Origin: UBA1731 sp045595285
GTDB taxonomy: Bacteria > Verrucomicrobiota > Kiritimatiellia > RFP12 > UBA1067
Assembly (NCBI GenBank): GCA_045595285.1
Contig: JAZOAC010000166.1
Span: forward strand, 8,387 to 72,386
Reading direction: 5' to 3'
DNA: 64,000 nucleotides
Made by a program: the position numbers and the translations under genes. Position 1 is the stretch's first letter. Each line of letters starts with the position of its first letter. Positions 27,564-36,525 of the stretch are shown one piece after another. The notes beneath the pieces are model-generated. The model was given only the letters and a program-made list of their open reading frames with translations, made no database searches and was not told the DNA's origin.

Positions 27564-28675
27564 AGAGAAGAACGTTTTTGACCGGTGCGCTTCTTGCCGC
27601 TACCGCTCCGGTGCCGACGATGTCCGCCGCGCCTGCGCCCGCCAAGAATGGCACGGGTACACAGGCCGACGGGAAGGGGATATTGGCGCTGAATCCGCCG
27701 GAGACTGTGCTGCCGATTCTGCAGAACATGCGCCTTCCGGCAATTCGTGTAAACAAAAAAGGACATCCGATTCCGCAGGAGCCGCCGTTGACGCTGTTGC
27801 ACTTCGCCGATATCCACAACGACGCGGTCAATCTCAGGCGTGTGATGGCGTTTTACAACCATTATCGCCGTTATTTCGACGACGCGCTCGTGACCGGTGA
27901 TATCGCCGGCGGGACCTGGAGAGAATATTCGCCGGAGATGGACGCGGCGGAAGGCTTCTCCAAAGTTCTCAAGACGCTCGGCAACCACGACAATTTCCGC
28001 TGGAATCCGTCAACGATGTGGGCTCCGGCCAAAGCGTGTTATGAACGATATTTCAAAGGTATAGAGAGTTGGGGTGTCGTGCAGCCCGGCGGAAGCAATC
28101 CTGACGGGCTCTGTTACTGGTACAAGGATTATCCGAAAAGCCGTGTCCGTCTCGTCGGCCTCGACTGCATGCATTACGATGCGGCCCAGAACAGCTGGTT
28201 TGCCGCGGTCTTGGCCGATGCGCGCGGAAAAGGGCTTGCGGTCGTCGCGGCGCAGCATTATCCGCCGATGGGGAAAAAGGATGTCACCGGATTTCCGGGA
28301 TGCGCGTTCGACAGCCTTCAGCGCGAAAGTCTCGGCGCGGGGCTGCCGAAGGCGGTGAAGGAGGTGGATCTCTTTCAGAAGGCGGGCGGCGAATTCGTCT
28401 GTTGGCTCGGTGGGCACACGCATACGGATTTCTGCGGAACGGTCAACGGCACCGGACAGATGTTCATCTGTGTCGGGATCGCGAAGAATATGGAGCTTTG
28501 GTGCGATTCCCGTCGCGTGACGGGGGAAAAGAGCCAGGATCTCTTCAACGCCGTATCGATCGACACTTGCCGCCGTCATGTGCGGGTTCTGCGCATCGGC
28601 GCGGAGTGGAACCGTTTTCTCCAGCATCGCGTGACGATGTGTCTCGACTACGAAAACCGGGTTCAGCTGACCTGA
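27560..28675 (+). CDS. Exported calcineurin-like metallophosphoesterase
   Basis: 371 residues. The N-terminus MKRRTFLTGALLAAT is Tat-like. Metal-binding motifs come in the family order: FADIHND (near 90), GDIAGG (near 113), GNHDN (near 137), AAQHYPP and GGHTHTDF. It is probably a periplasmic phosphoesterase; substrate unknown. It is coupled by a four-base overlap to the GH28 gene, suggesting a role with the same glycan, perhaps on phosphorylated sugars. Confidence 0.85.
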   Translation: MKRRTFLTGALLAATAPVPTMSAAPAPAKNGTGTQADGKGILALNPPETVLPILQNMRLPAIRVNKKGHPIPQEPPLTLLHFADIHNDAVNLRRVMAFYNHYRRYFDDALVTGDIAGGTWREYSPEMDAAEGFSKVLKTLGNHDNFRWNPSTMWAPAKACYERYFKGIESWGVVQPGGSNPDGLCYWYKDYPKSRVRLVGLDCMHYDAAQNSWFAAVLADARGKGLAVVAAQHYPPMGKKDVTGFPGCAFDSLQRESLGAGLPKAVKEVDLFQKAGGEFVCWLGGHTHTDFCGTVNGTGQMFICVGIAKNMELWCDSRRVTGEKSQDLFNAVSIDTCRRHVRVLRIGAEWNRFLQHRVTMCLDYENRVQLT

Positions 28676-28731
28676 TCGAAGACGGAACCGTAAAAATGAA
28701 ATCCGTCCTTATGACAAATAAAGGAATAGAC

Positions 28732-30015
28732 ATGAAAACGATACGGCAGTTGATGAACTTTATTCTGGTTTCCGTTCTTGTCGTCGGTACCGGGCGGGCT
28801 TTTGCCGCGTTTGACCCGTCGGCTGTCCGGTATGGCGGGAATGTGCGCGACTTCGGTGCGGTCGGCGACGGCGTAACCGACGATACGGAGGCTGTCCAGA
28901 AAGCGATCGATGCCGGCGGAGTCGTCCGGTTCCCGGAGGGTGTCTATCTGATTTCGCCGATCTATCTGAAAACGAACGGAGGCCTCGATCTGGATACCCG
29001 TGCGGTCATTCGCTTTCAACCGGACCGCTCGAAATGGAAAATCCGCGCGGGAAGCGACAAACCGGACGGTTTTGCCAATGTTCATCTCGTCAATGTGATC
29101 GGACAGACGAACGTGTTCATCCGCGGCGGGGCTATAGACGGAAATTTCCGCCGTTTTTATAAGCGAGTCTACCTCTATGCGTGCAGCGGACGGCGTTTCA
29201 TGACGCCGGCGAAGAAAAAAGGCGATCCGGCGCAGCTTGTCTGGTTTCATGAGACGAACGATATTCTTCTGCAGGACGTGCGCATTTTTGACGCGCCGTT
29301 CTGGGCGCTGTGGCTGCACGGCTGCGAGAATGCGGTTTTGCGCGATCTTGTCGTCGAAGGTTCGGACGAGATATGCAACACCGACGGCATCGACATCGAC
29401 TGCTGCCGCCGCGTGAGGATGACGCGCTGCAAGGTGCGCGCGGGCGACGACGCGCTGGCCGTGCGCGGGGCGATCGGCGGTCTGTCGCGCCCGATGCCGT
29501 GCGAAGATGTCGTTGTTGAAGATTGCGATCTCGCAAGTCACTATGCCCACGCCCTGCGTGTCGGCGTCGGTTCCGGGGAAATCCGCAACTGCCGTTTTTC
29601 AAAAATCCGCATGGAAGATACGCGCGGGGGCATCTGGGTGTGTTCGAAGTTCAAGGGAGGAAACGGCGCGGCGATCCATGACATCGCGTTCGACGATATC
29701 GTGATGGATGCGGTGTGCGGCATCTATGTGCGCCATGACTACTATCTGGTGAAAAAGACGGAACCGTTCCGCGGAGTACTCGGGGATATCCGTTTTTCAA
29801 ACGTGCGCGGAACGTCCATGTTGCAGAACTCCGTTGTCGGCAACGGCGTTGCGGAGATGAAGAATATTGTTTTCACGAACTGCGATGTGAAAGTCGCCAC
29901 CCCGCGCGGACTTCCGCCGGGCGATCGCGAATTCTTCTCGCTGGGCCCGGAGATCAAAGGCCAATGGTATGTGCGCAACGCCGATGTGTCCGGGATTTCT
30001 CCGTGCGCCGATTGA
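28732..30015 (+). CDS. Secreted GH28-like beta-helix protein
   Basis: 427 residues from the ATG with AAGGA six bases upstream. A signal peptide (NFILVSVLVVGTGRAFA) is followed by the pectate-lyase-superfamily start RDFGAVGDGVTDDTEAVQKA and the GH28-like acidic motifs CNTDGIDIDCC and AGDDALAVRG. It is a second member of this fold in the locus. The substrate is likely an acidic plant or host polysaccharide. It is the last gene of the locus. Confidence 0.82.
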   Translation: MKTIRQLMNFILVSVLVVGTGRAFAAFDPSAVRYGGNVRDFGAVGDGVTDDTEAVQKAIDAGGVVRFPEGVYLISPIYLKTNGGLDLDTRAVIRFQPDRSKWKIRAGSDKPDGFANVHLVNVIGQTNVFIRGGAIDGNFRRFYKRVYLYACSGRRFMTPAKKKGDPAQLVWFHETNDILLQDVRIFDAPFWALWLHGCENAVLRDLVVEGSDEICNTDGIDIDCCRRVRMTRCKVRAGDDALAVRGAIGGLSRPMPCEDVVVEDCDLASHYAHALRVGVGSGEIRNCRFSKIRMEDTRGGIWVCSKFKGGNGAAIHDIAFDDIVMDAVCGIYVRHDYYLVKKTEPFRGVLGDIRFSNVRGTSMLQNSVVGNGVAEMKNIVFTNCDVKVATPRGLPPGDREFFSLGPEIKGQWYVRNADVSGISPCAD

Positions 30016-30157
30016 CGGAGAGGTCTGCCCGTTGTGGCGGATGTGCGGGCTGAGAATCCATGGGGCAATCCATGGGGCCACACCCCAAAAACCATGCTCA
30101 AAAACTTCATTTAGCATTCAATTATTTTGAGTTATCTCAAATGAGCAGAATTTGAAT

Positions 30158-30196
30158 CTTAAGAAAATCTTAAGATTCGCTTAAGGTTCGCTTAAG
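30158..30196 (+). repeat. Four CTTAAG palindromes at 11-bp spacing
   Basis: CTTAAG occurs at 30158, 30169, 30180 and 30191, exactly one helical turn apart. The first two also form a 10-bp hairpin (GAATCTTAAG / CTTAAGATTC), and a T-rich stretch follows the last. It could be a terminator for the gene ending at 30015 or an operator for the transposase. A further hairpin CCAGGAGG/CCTCTTGG (about 30232-30253) lies nearer the transposase start. Confidence 0.7.
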
Positions 30197-30275
30197 ATTT
30201 CTTTCTCTTTTTTATGTCACAATATTACCCGCCAGGAGGGATTGGCCTCTTGGGATCAAATAAAGGAGTAATATT

Positions 30276-30645
30276 ATGGCAAGACCACTTAGAATAAAGA
30301 AAGATTCAGATGCACACTATCATCTCATGTCACGCACCAACAATAAACGTTTCCTCTTTCGCGATGGGGCGTTGAAGACGGAACTCGTTTCCGCCTTGCG
30401 CCGGACGGCGGAGTTCTGCGGCGTTCATATCAAAGCATATACCGCGATGGACAACCATTTTCATATTGTCGTTAAGGTGACTAAACCGGAAGAACCTGTC
30501 TGTGCATCTGAACTTATCCGACGAGTAGGTGTTTTGAAGGGTGAACGGGCAATGCGTCTCCTGTCAGAGCATTGGGATGAACTTTCAAGTTCCGGCTTTG
30601 AAGCTACACTTAAGGCAGAACAAGATCGTCTTCGCGTGCGGATGC
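30276..30645 (+). pseudogene. Truncated REP-associated (Y1/RAYT) transposase
   Basis: About 123 residues match the N-terminal part of the IS200/RAYT tyrosine transposase family: start MARPLRIKKDSDAHYHLMSR and the metal-binding HUH motif MDNHFHIVV near residue 62. GGAGTAATATT precedes the ATG. The frame then runs into foreign sequence where lacZ begins in another frame, and the C-terminal region with the catalytic tyrosine is missing. It cannot be active. Its presence is relevant to the 27-bp palindromic repeats. Confidence 0.8.
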
Positions 30646-30646
30646 A

Positions 30647-31357
30647 TCGCGCTTCAGGATCAATCTCTGGCGCGCCCCCACCGACAACGACCGCGGCTGG
30701 AAGATGCTCGAGGTGTGCAAAGTCTGGAAGGTTGCGACCGAATCAGGCAGATTGCCGAAGGGCGTCGAGAGCGATCTCAAGGCTACGAAACTGGCGGACG
30801 GTTCGGTGTTCGTCGTTTGGACCCTCACCGTTCCCGAGGGACTGCCCCCGATTCCGCGTGTTGGGCTTACTTTCACCGTGCCGAAAGGTGCGGCGGATGT
30901 GTCCTGGTACGGGCTTGGTCCATGGGAGAACTATTTCGATCGCTCAACGGCGGCGATTCTCGGCGTTTATCAGGCGGGAATCGGTCTCGTGAGCGGTATC
31001 GCCGATGCCGGAACGGGAACAATCGCCTATTCTGAAAATCGTCTTAATCCCGACAATTACATAGAGCCCGGCGAACAGGGGTATCGCACGGACGTACGTT
31101 GGCTTCAGATCGGTGGCGTCGGGATAAGAGCGGGCAATGCTCCGTTCGGATTCAATGTCTGGCCGTATTCCCAGAATGCATTGGAAGCGGCGCGCCACCA
31201 GTGGGATCTTAAGGAAGATGATGAATTAACTGTAAACATCGACGCGGTGCAGATGGGCGTCGGCGGAGACGACAGCTGGGGTGCGCGTCCTCATGCTCCG
31301 TATATGCCCGGAGCCGGCGTGTACCGCCTCCAGTTCATTGTAGCAGGGCTTGATTGA
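30647..31357 (+). pseudogene. Remnant of a GH2 beta-galactosidase (C-terminal domain)
   Basis: About 235 codons without an own start. The motif LWRAPTDNDRG at the beginning, then YGLGPWENYFDR, NPDNYIEPGEQGYRTDVRW and GVGGDDSWG are signatures of the beta-galactosidase small-chain domain. The catalytic barrel is absent. The fragment is fused to the broken transposase, so a deletion or insertion event removed the front of the gene. The frame remains open to its natural stop, so the decay is fairly recent. Confidence 0.85.
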
Positions 31358-31493
31358 TGCATCCGTGTTGATTACAAGATTAAATGGGGAGCTTCCTCGC
31401 CTCTGTCCACTTGCTTCTGCAATCGTCCCATGCCTAGGTTCACTTATGCAGGGTATTGCTCAAAGTGGTGGGATTTGGTAAACTCTTGCGCAT

Positions 31494-31736
31494 ATGAAAT
31501 TGAAGAAACCAGAGGCGGCTTTGTCCGCTGAAGAGATGACGCCTGTTTCAGGTGGAGCCACAATCGCAGCGCGTTTTCAGCTTGATGTGGATCCGCGTGC
31601 GGCGAAGAATGGACCTGCCGGCGTAGGCAAGACGTCTACGCTTGTTGCGCTTATTGCGGCACTTGTCGCTTTGGGCCTTGTTGGTTTTGCCGCGTGGATG
31701 ATGTATTCCGATTGGGCTGTGGCCGCAGTCTCTTGA
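31494..31736 (+). CDS. Small single-pass membrane protein
   Basis: 80 residues: a polar 45-residue head, then a membrane helix (STLVALIAALVALGLVGFAAWMM) and a short tail. TGGTAAACT lies nine bases before the ATG, again leaderless-like. It is 15 bases upstream of nadC on the same strand and probably co-transcribed. No family is recognised. Confidence 0.6.
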   Translation: MKLKKPEAALSAEEMTPVSGGATIAARFQLDVDPRAAKNGPAGVGKTSTLVALIAALVALGLVGFAAWMMYSDWAVAAVS

Positions 31737-31751
31737 CGAGGTAGGTTCCAC

Positions 31752-32645
31752 ATGAAATGGGATGTCATGAAGTCTCCGCGCGCACGCGCGGCTGTCCGTC
31801 TTGCTTTGGACGAAGATCTTGCGAGCGTGGAGCGGGTCAAGTCGTCGCCATGGTGCGACGCCACTTCCGTTGCGCTTGTCGACCCAAAGGCTGTCGCTGA
31901 AGGTGAGATATACGCCAAGGGTAAGGGCTGCGTCGTGGCAGGAGCCACGGTGGCCCGTGCCGTTTTCAAGGCGGTCGATCCCAAGATTACGGTGAAGATC
32001 CTGAAAGAGGACGGCTCAGTGGTCAAGCCCGGCGAGCCGATTCTTGTGTTTAGGGGTAAGGCGAGATCGATCCTGGCGGCAGAACGCACGGCTCTAAACT
32101 TTATGCAGCGCATGTGTGCCACAGCGACGCTTGCCAAGGCGTTTACGGATGCAGTCAAGCGCTACGGCACCTTCATCCTCGATACGCGCAAAACGACACC
32201 CGGTCTTAGGGTGTTCGAGAAATATGCTGTGACCTGCGGCGGCGGAACGAACCACCGTATGGGCATGTATGATCGTGTGCTGATGAAGGACAACCACCGC
32301 CGACTCTGGAAGGGCGGCGATCCTGATGAACTCGATCAGGCCGTCACTGCGGCGCGCAAACGGTTTCCGAAGCTTGAGGTCGAGGTTGAGGTCGAGTCTC
32401 TCCGCGAATGCGCGAGCGCCCTCAAGGCAAAGCCCGAGTGGATCATGCTCGACAACATGTCCATAGCTGACATGAAAAAGTGCGTCAAGATGTGCGAGGG
32501 CATTTCCAAGACGGAGGCGTCCGGCGGCATTACGCTTGAACGTGCGAAAGAGGTCGCTGCCACAGGGGTGACAGCAATTTCGCTTGGATGCCTTACGCAT
32601 TCTGCCGGATCTGTCGATCTTTCGCTAGAATGGAAAAGCGTCTGA
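31752..32645 (+). CDS. nadC: Nicotinate-nucleotide pyrophosphorylase (carboxylating)
   Basis: 297 residues with the family motifs RTALNFMQRMC, DTRKTTPGLR, CGGGTNHRMGMYDRVLMKDNH, EVEVE and EASGGI. The enzyme converts quinolinate and PRPP to nicotinate mononucleotide in NAD synthesis. nadA and nadB are not in this window. Its end overlaps the next gene by 16 bases. Confidence 0.96.
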   Translation: MKWDVMKSPRARAAVRLALDEDLASVERVKSSPWCDATSVALVDPKAVAEGEIYAKGKGCVVAGATVARAVFKAVDPKITVKILKEDGSVVKPGEPILVFRGKARSILAAERTALNFMQRMCATATLAKAFTDAVKRYGTFILDTRKTTPGLRVFEKYAVTCGGGTNHRMGMYDRVLMKDNHRRLWKGGDPDELDQAVTAARKRFPKLEVEVEVESLRECASALKAKPEWIMLDNMSIADMKKCVKMCEGISKTEASGGITLERAKEVAATGVTAISLGCLTHSAGSVDLSLEWKSV

Positions 32646-33274
32646 TCTGGGACTGGAACGGGACGCTTCTCGATGACGTTTCCGCCGCGGTGAACGCACT
32701 GAACCGCATGCTTGTGTCGCGTGGTGCGTCTCCCATAACCGTCGACCATTACCGGCGGCGGTTTGGTTTTCCCGTAAGACCGTTCTACGCGGAGCTTGGC
32801 GTTGATCTCGACAGGTGGGATTGGGACGAGATTTGCGAGGATTTCCATTCTTATGTAGCGATGGAACCGCAGACTGTGCGTATCGACGCCAAGGCCGCGC
32901 TTGAAACTGCGCGGGATATGGGTTTTCGCCAGTGTGTGCTTTCTGCGCTTCGTCAGGATATGCTTGAAGATGCACTTGAACGGAATGGGTTGTGCGGATT
33001 CTTCGACCTTGTTTATGGAGTGGACAATCTGGACGGTGCATCAAAACTCCAGCGGGGGCGAGAACTTGTCGCAGCGATAGAGACTGACATGGGGAATGTC
33101 ACTCTCATCGGCGACACGTTGCACGATGCCGAAGTAGCGAAGTCACTTGGCGTCGGGTGCGTGCTCGTTTCTTGTGGACATCAAACCGCCGAGCGTCTTT
33201 TCGTCACAGGCTGCAAGGTTGTTCCGTCTTTGATGGATGCGGTGAACAGTGCCGCGGACAACGAGTTGGCGTAG
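32630..33274 (+). CDS. HAD-superfamily phosphatase
   Basis: 214 residues from MEKRLIWDWNGTLLDD, whose start lies inside the end of nadC. Motif I is DWNGTLLDD (nucleophile Asp, with Asn in place of the usual second Asp region), motif II LSALR, motif III Lys in SKLQ and motif IV IGDTLHDAEVA. It resembles phosphoglycolate-phosphatase-like HADs. The substrate cannot be read. Overlap with nadC implies coupling. Confidence 0.85.
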   Translation: MEKRLIWDWNGTLLDDVSAAVNALNRMLVSRGASPITVDHYRRRFGFPVRPFYAELGVDLDRWDWDEICEDFHSYVAMEPQTVRIDAKAALETARDMGFRQCVLSALRQDMLEDALERNGLCGFFDLVYGVDNLDGASKLQRGRELVAAIETDMGNVTLIGDTLHDAEVAKSLGVGCVLVSCGHQTAERLFVTGCKVVPSLMDAVNSAADNELA

Positions 33275-33374
33275 AAGAGGGCGTTGCAGAATTCCGCATT
33301 GAAGAGGTGATTTTATGCAAATAACGTCAGATCCCGCGATACAAATTGCCATAACCACTTGACAAAAAAAAATC

Positions 33375-33403
33375 TTGTGGTCGAAAATGCGATGTGGTAT
33401 CAT
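33375..33403 (+). promoter_or_regulatory. Probable leu operon promoter
   Basis: TTGTGG, 17-bp spacer, then TATCAT as part of the extended box TGGTATCAT. Transcription would begin near 33410, about 20 bases before the leader peptide. A better -35 match TTGACA at 33359-33364 has no suitably spaced -10. Confidence 0.5.
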
Positions 33404-33431
33404 TTGCGCCGTTTTTGAGGAAAACAGAATC

Positions 33432-33506
33432 ATGAATCTCATGCTTAGCCTTACGCTTGCCCTTAACCTTGGCCTTACGGTCCGGGGCGGTGTCGCGTGC
33501 GCTTAA
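33432..33506 (+). CDS. leuL: Leucine-rich leader peptide of the leu operon
   Basis: 24 codons reading MNLMLSLTLALNLGLTV... and ending in GGVACA then TAA. Seven leucines alternate with other residues at positions 3 to 15, six of the seven codons being CTT. A terminator hairpin follows 24 bases later and leuA 83 bases later. This is the classic design of transcription attenuation: ribosome stalling at Leu codons when leucyl-tRNA is low favours read-through. Sequence CGGGGC near 33483-33488 can pair with GCCCCG at 33535-33540 of the terminator and so form an antiterminator. Confidence 0.85.
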   Translation: MNLMLSLTLALNLGLTVRGGVACA

Positions 33507-33529
33507 GCAGAAGATGAGATGATGCAAGC

Positions 33530-33563
33530 AAACGGCCCCGCTCGGATGAGCGAGGCCGTTTTT
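33530..33563 (+). terminator. leu operon attenuator
   Basis: Stem AAACGGCC...CGCTC / GAGCG...GGCCGTTT with a GGAT loop and one mismatch, followed by a run of T. It lies between the leader peptide and leuA. Confidence 0.88.
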
Positions 33564-33589
33564 GTTTTCCGGAAGAGAAAGGAAAAGAT

Positions 33590-35218
33590 ATGGAAGACAA
33601 ACGGGTAACATTCTTCGACACCACCCTCAGGGATGGTGAGCAGGCGCCTGGATACTCCATGACGCTTGACGAGAAGCTTCGCATGGCGAGGCAGCTTGAG
33701 CGCCTTGGCGTGGACGTCATAGAGGCGGGCTTTGCGATCGCCTCCCCAGGCGATTTCGAGAGCGTCCGGCAGATCGCCGCCGACCTTCGCGAATGCACCG
33801 TGTGCTCGCTTTCCCGTGCGCTTCCGAAGGACATCGATGCCGCCGCGGATTCGCTTGAGGCGGCTGTGCATCCGCGCATCCATACGTTCCTCGCCACGAG
33901 CGATCTGCACCTGAGGTGCAAACTCCGCATGACGCGCGACAGGGCGCTCGAGCAGATCCGGGACATGGTCAGATATGCCCGCGGAAAGTGTGCGGAGGTG
34001 GAGTTCTCCGCCGAGGACGCGACGCGCAGCGATCCGGACTTCCTCTGTTCGGCGGTTGAGACGGCTATCGCATCCGGCGCGAGCACGGTCAATCTCCCGG
34101 ACACGGTGGGCTATGCCACTCCCGAGGAGATCGCCCGGATGGTGACGGACATCCGCAACCGTGTCCCGAACATCGACAGGGCGACAATCTCAATGCATGT
34201 GCACGACGATCTGGGGCTTGCCGTCGCAAATACCCTCGCCGGCGTGATGGCGGGCGCAAGGCAGGTCGAGTGCACCATCTGCGGAATCGGCGAACGGGCC
34301 GGCAACGCCGCACTGGAGGAGATCGTGATGGGGCTGCGGACGCGCGGAGACTATTATGGTCTCACGCACGGAATTCGCACCGAAGAGATCGGACGCACGG
34401 CGCGCCTGCTCTCGACGATCACAGGCGTAAAGATGTTTCCGTCGAAATCGATTGTCGGTGCGAATGCGTTTGCCCACGAGTCGGGCATACACCAACACGG
34501 TGTGTTGAAGAACGCCAGCACCTACGAGATCATGACTCCTGAATCCGTCGGCGTGAAGAAGACGGAGCTTGTCCTCGGCAAGCATTCCGGACGCCATGCC
34601 TTCAGCGAGCGGCTCAAGCTCCTCGGCTATTCTCTGCCGGAGGAGCGAGTGGATGAACTGTTTGCCCAGTTCAAGCGTCTTGCGGACCGGAAGAAGAAGA
34701 TACTCGACCGCGACATAGCTGCGTTGGCCGAGGCGGTCGCCCCGCTCGACATGGATCCCGCCAAGGTGTACACACTGGAGTCGTTTGTCGTAAACAGCGG
34801 AAACAGGATGAGTTCGACGGCAGACGTCACGCTCAGGCGCGGCGGTAGAACGTATCAGGAGGTCGCGTTGGGGACAGGCCCCGTGTTCGCGTCCATCCGC
34901 GCGGTGGAGAAGATAGTCCGCCATCCGTTCAGCCTGGACGACTACACGATCCAGGCCGTCACCGAACATCGCGATGCGCTCGGCGAGGTGACGGTCAAGA
35001 TTTCCGATGCTACCGGAACGTACCGCGGACGGGGCGTATCGACGGACATCATCGAAGGTTCGATTCTGGCGTGCCTTTCGGCCGTGAACAAGATGCTCGA
35101 TGAGAGCCAGAAGGGAATCGGGACCGGTGCGGCGTCTGCCGTGCAGCATTCATTTGACAACGACATGCTTTCGGGCGGACATACCGACAAGCGCAGCGAA
35201 AAAGAAGAGGAGGTGTGA
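33590..35218 (+). CDS. leuA: 2-isopropylmalate synthase
   Basis: 542 residues. The catalytic barrel has FFDTTLRDGEQAPG, the metal ligands HVHDD and the GIGERAGNA motif, and SGIHQHG; a C-terminal LeuA regulatory domain (about 395-520) is present. It condenses acetyl-CoA with 2-oxoisovalerate, the first step of leucine synthesis, and is normally inhibited by leucine. AGGAAAAGAT precedes the start. First structural gene of leuACDB. Confidence 0.95.
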   Translation: MEDKRVTFFDTTLRDGEQAPGYSMTLDEKLRMARQLERLGVDVIEAGFAIASPGDFESVRQIAADLRECTVCSLSRALPKDIDAAADSLEAAVHPRIHTFLATSDLHLRCKLRMTRDRALEQIRDMVRYARGKCAEVEFSAEDATRSDPDFLCSAVETAIASGASTVNLPDTVGYATPEEIARMVTDIRNRVPNIDRATISMHVHDDLGLAVANTLAGVMAGARQVECTICGIGERAGNAALEEIVMGLRTRGDYYGLTHGIRTEEIGRTARLLSTITGVKMFPSKSIVGANAFAHESGIHQHGVLKNASTYEIMTPESVGVKKTELVLGKHSGRHAFSERLKLLGYSLPEERVDELFAQFKRLADRKKKILDRDIAALAEAVAPLDMDPAKVYTLESFVVNSGNRMSSTADVTLRRGGRTYQEVALGTGPVFASIRAVEKIVRHPFSLDDYTIQAVTEHRDALGEVTVKISDATGTYRGRGVSTDIIEGSILACLSAVNKMLDESQKGIGTGAASAVQHSFDNDMLSGGHTDKRSEKEEEV

Positions 35219-35219
35219 A

Positions 35220-36491
35220 ATGTCCGGAATGACAATGAGTCAGAAGATATTGGCGGCGCATGCAGGGGTTGATTCCGTGCATGCAGGGGAACTTGTGATG
35301 GCTAAGCTCGATCTGGTGCTCGGCAACGACATCACCGCGCCCGTAGCAATCGGGGAGTTCCCGAAGTTCGGACGCGAACGCGTGTTCGATCGAGAGCGGA
35401 TCGCGCTCGTTCCGGACCACTTCACGCCGAACAAGGACGTGAAAGCGGCGGCGCAGTGCGCCTGCATGCGCGGGTTCGCGAAGGAGCAGTCCGTTAAGAA
35501 CTACTTCGAGGTCGGACACGACTGCGGCGTGGAGCACGCGCTCCTTCCCGAAAAGGGATTGGTGACAGCCGGCGATCTTGTCATCGGGGCGGACAGCCAT
35601 ACCTGCACATACGGCGCTCTCGGCGCATTCTCGACAGGCGTCGGCTCCACGGATATGGCTTGCGGAATGGCTACCGGGCAGACGTGGTTCAGGGTGCCGG
35701 AGGCGATTCGTGTGGTGTTGACAGGCGCATTCCGGCGCCATGTGGGCGGCAAGGATCTCATCCTGCATCTTATCGGGATGATCGGCGTCGATGGAGCGCG
35801 CTACCAGTCGCTGGAATTCACCGGGCCAGGTGTCGCGGCTCTTTCCATGGATGACCGCTTCACCGTTGCGAACATGGCGATTGAGGCCGGGGCAAAAAAC
35901 GGAATTTTCCCTGTCGATGCGCAGTGCCTCGAATATCTGAAGGAACATGGGGCCAAACCGCCGGTCGTTCATGAAGCCGATGCGGATGCGGAATATGTCC
36001 GCACGGTCGTAATCGATCTTTCCGGACTCAAGCCGATTGTCGCGTTTCCGCATCTTCCCGAGAATGTGCATGATGTTGATTCCGTCGACGACATTCCGAT
36101 TGACCAGGTGGTGATTGGAAGCTGCACGAACGGACGGCTGAGCGACCTGCGGATCGCCGCCGAAATACTGGAGGGAAGGAGAGTGGCCGGGAATGTGCGG
36201 TGCATTGTCATTCCCGCCACGCAGAAGATATGGATTGAGGCGCTTGAGCTCGGCTATCTCAAGACGTTCGCCGAAGCCGGATGCGTGGTGTCGACGCCGA
36301 CGTGCGGTCCGTGCCTTGGCGGACACATGGGAATTCTCGCAAAGGGGGAACGCGCCGTCGCCACGACAAACAGGAATTTTGTAGGACGCATGGGGCATGT
36401 GGAAAGCGAGATATATCTTGCCTCCCCTGCCGTCGCCGCGGCGAGCGCCATTGCCGGGAGAATCGTGTCACCTGACGCGATCTCGTGCTGA
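35220..36491 (+). CDS. leuC: 3-isopropylmalate dehydratase, large subunit
   Basis: 423 residues, the length of the short (archaeal-type) LeuC rather than the 466-residue E. coli form. The iron-sulfur ligands are seen in GADSHTCTYGALG, IGSCTNGR and TPTCGPCLGGHMG. With LeuD it isomerises 2- to 3-isopropylmalate. GAGGAGGTGTGAA precedes the start, one base after the leuA stop. Confidence 0.95.
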   Translation: MSGMTMSQKILAAHAGVDSVHAGELVMAKLDLVLGNDITAPVAIGEFPKFGRERVFDRERIALVPDHFTPNKDVKAAAQCACMRGFAKEQSVKNYFEVGHDCGVEHALLPEKGLVTAGDLVIGADSHTCTYGALGAFSTGVGSTDMACGMATGQTWFRVPEAIRVVLTGAFRRHVGGKDLILHLIGMIGVDGARYQSLEFTGPGVAALSMDDRFTVANMAIEAGAKNGIFPVDAQCLEYLKEHGAKPPVVHEADADAEYVRTVVIDLSGLKPIVAFPHLPENVHDVDSVDDIPIDQVVIGSCTNGRLSDLRIAAEILEGRRVAGNVRCIVIPATQKIWIEALELGYLKTFAEAGCVVSTPTCGPCLGGHMGILAKGERAVATTNRNFVGRMGHVESEIYLASPAVAAASAIAGRIVSPDAISC

Positions 36492-36525
36492 AATAGGAAT
36501 GGGAAACACAGAAAGGAATTAGGAG

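Noticed and set aside
28300..28731. Long upstream extension of the second GH28-like gene
   Set aside because: It overlaps the phosphoesterase out of frame; the ATG at 28732 has a ribosome site and a signal peptide.
28663..29550. Open frame of 295 codons on the minus strand
   Set aside because: Antisense to the second GH28-like gene; no ribosome site or motif.
33359..33364. TTGACA as the leu -35 box
   Set aside because: The next good -10 is 33 bases away; TTGTGG at 33375 is spaced correctly.
35049..36398. Open frame of 449 codons on the minus strand
   Set aside because: Antisense to leuC with no recognisable motif.
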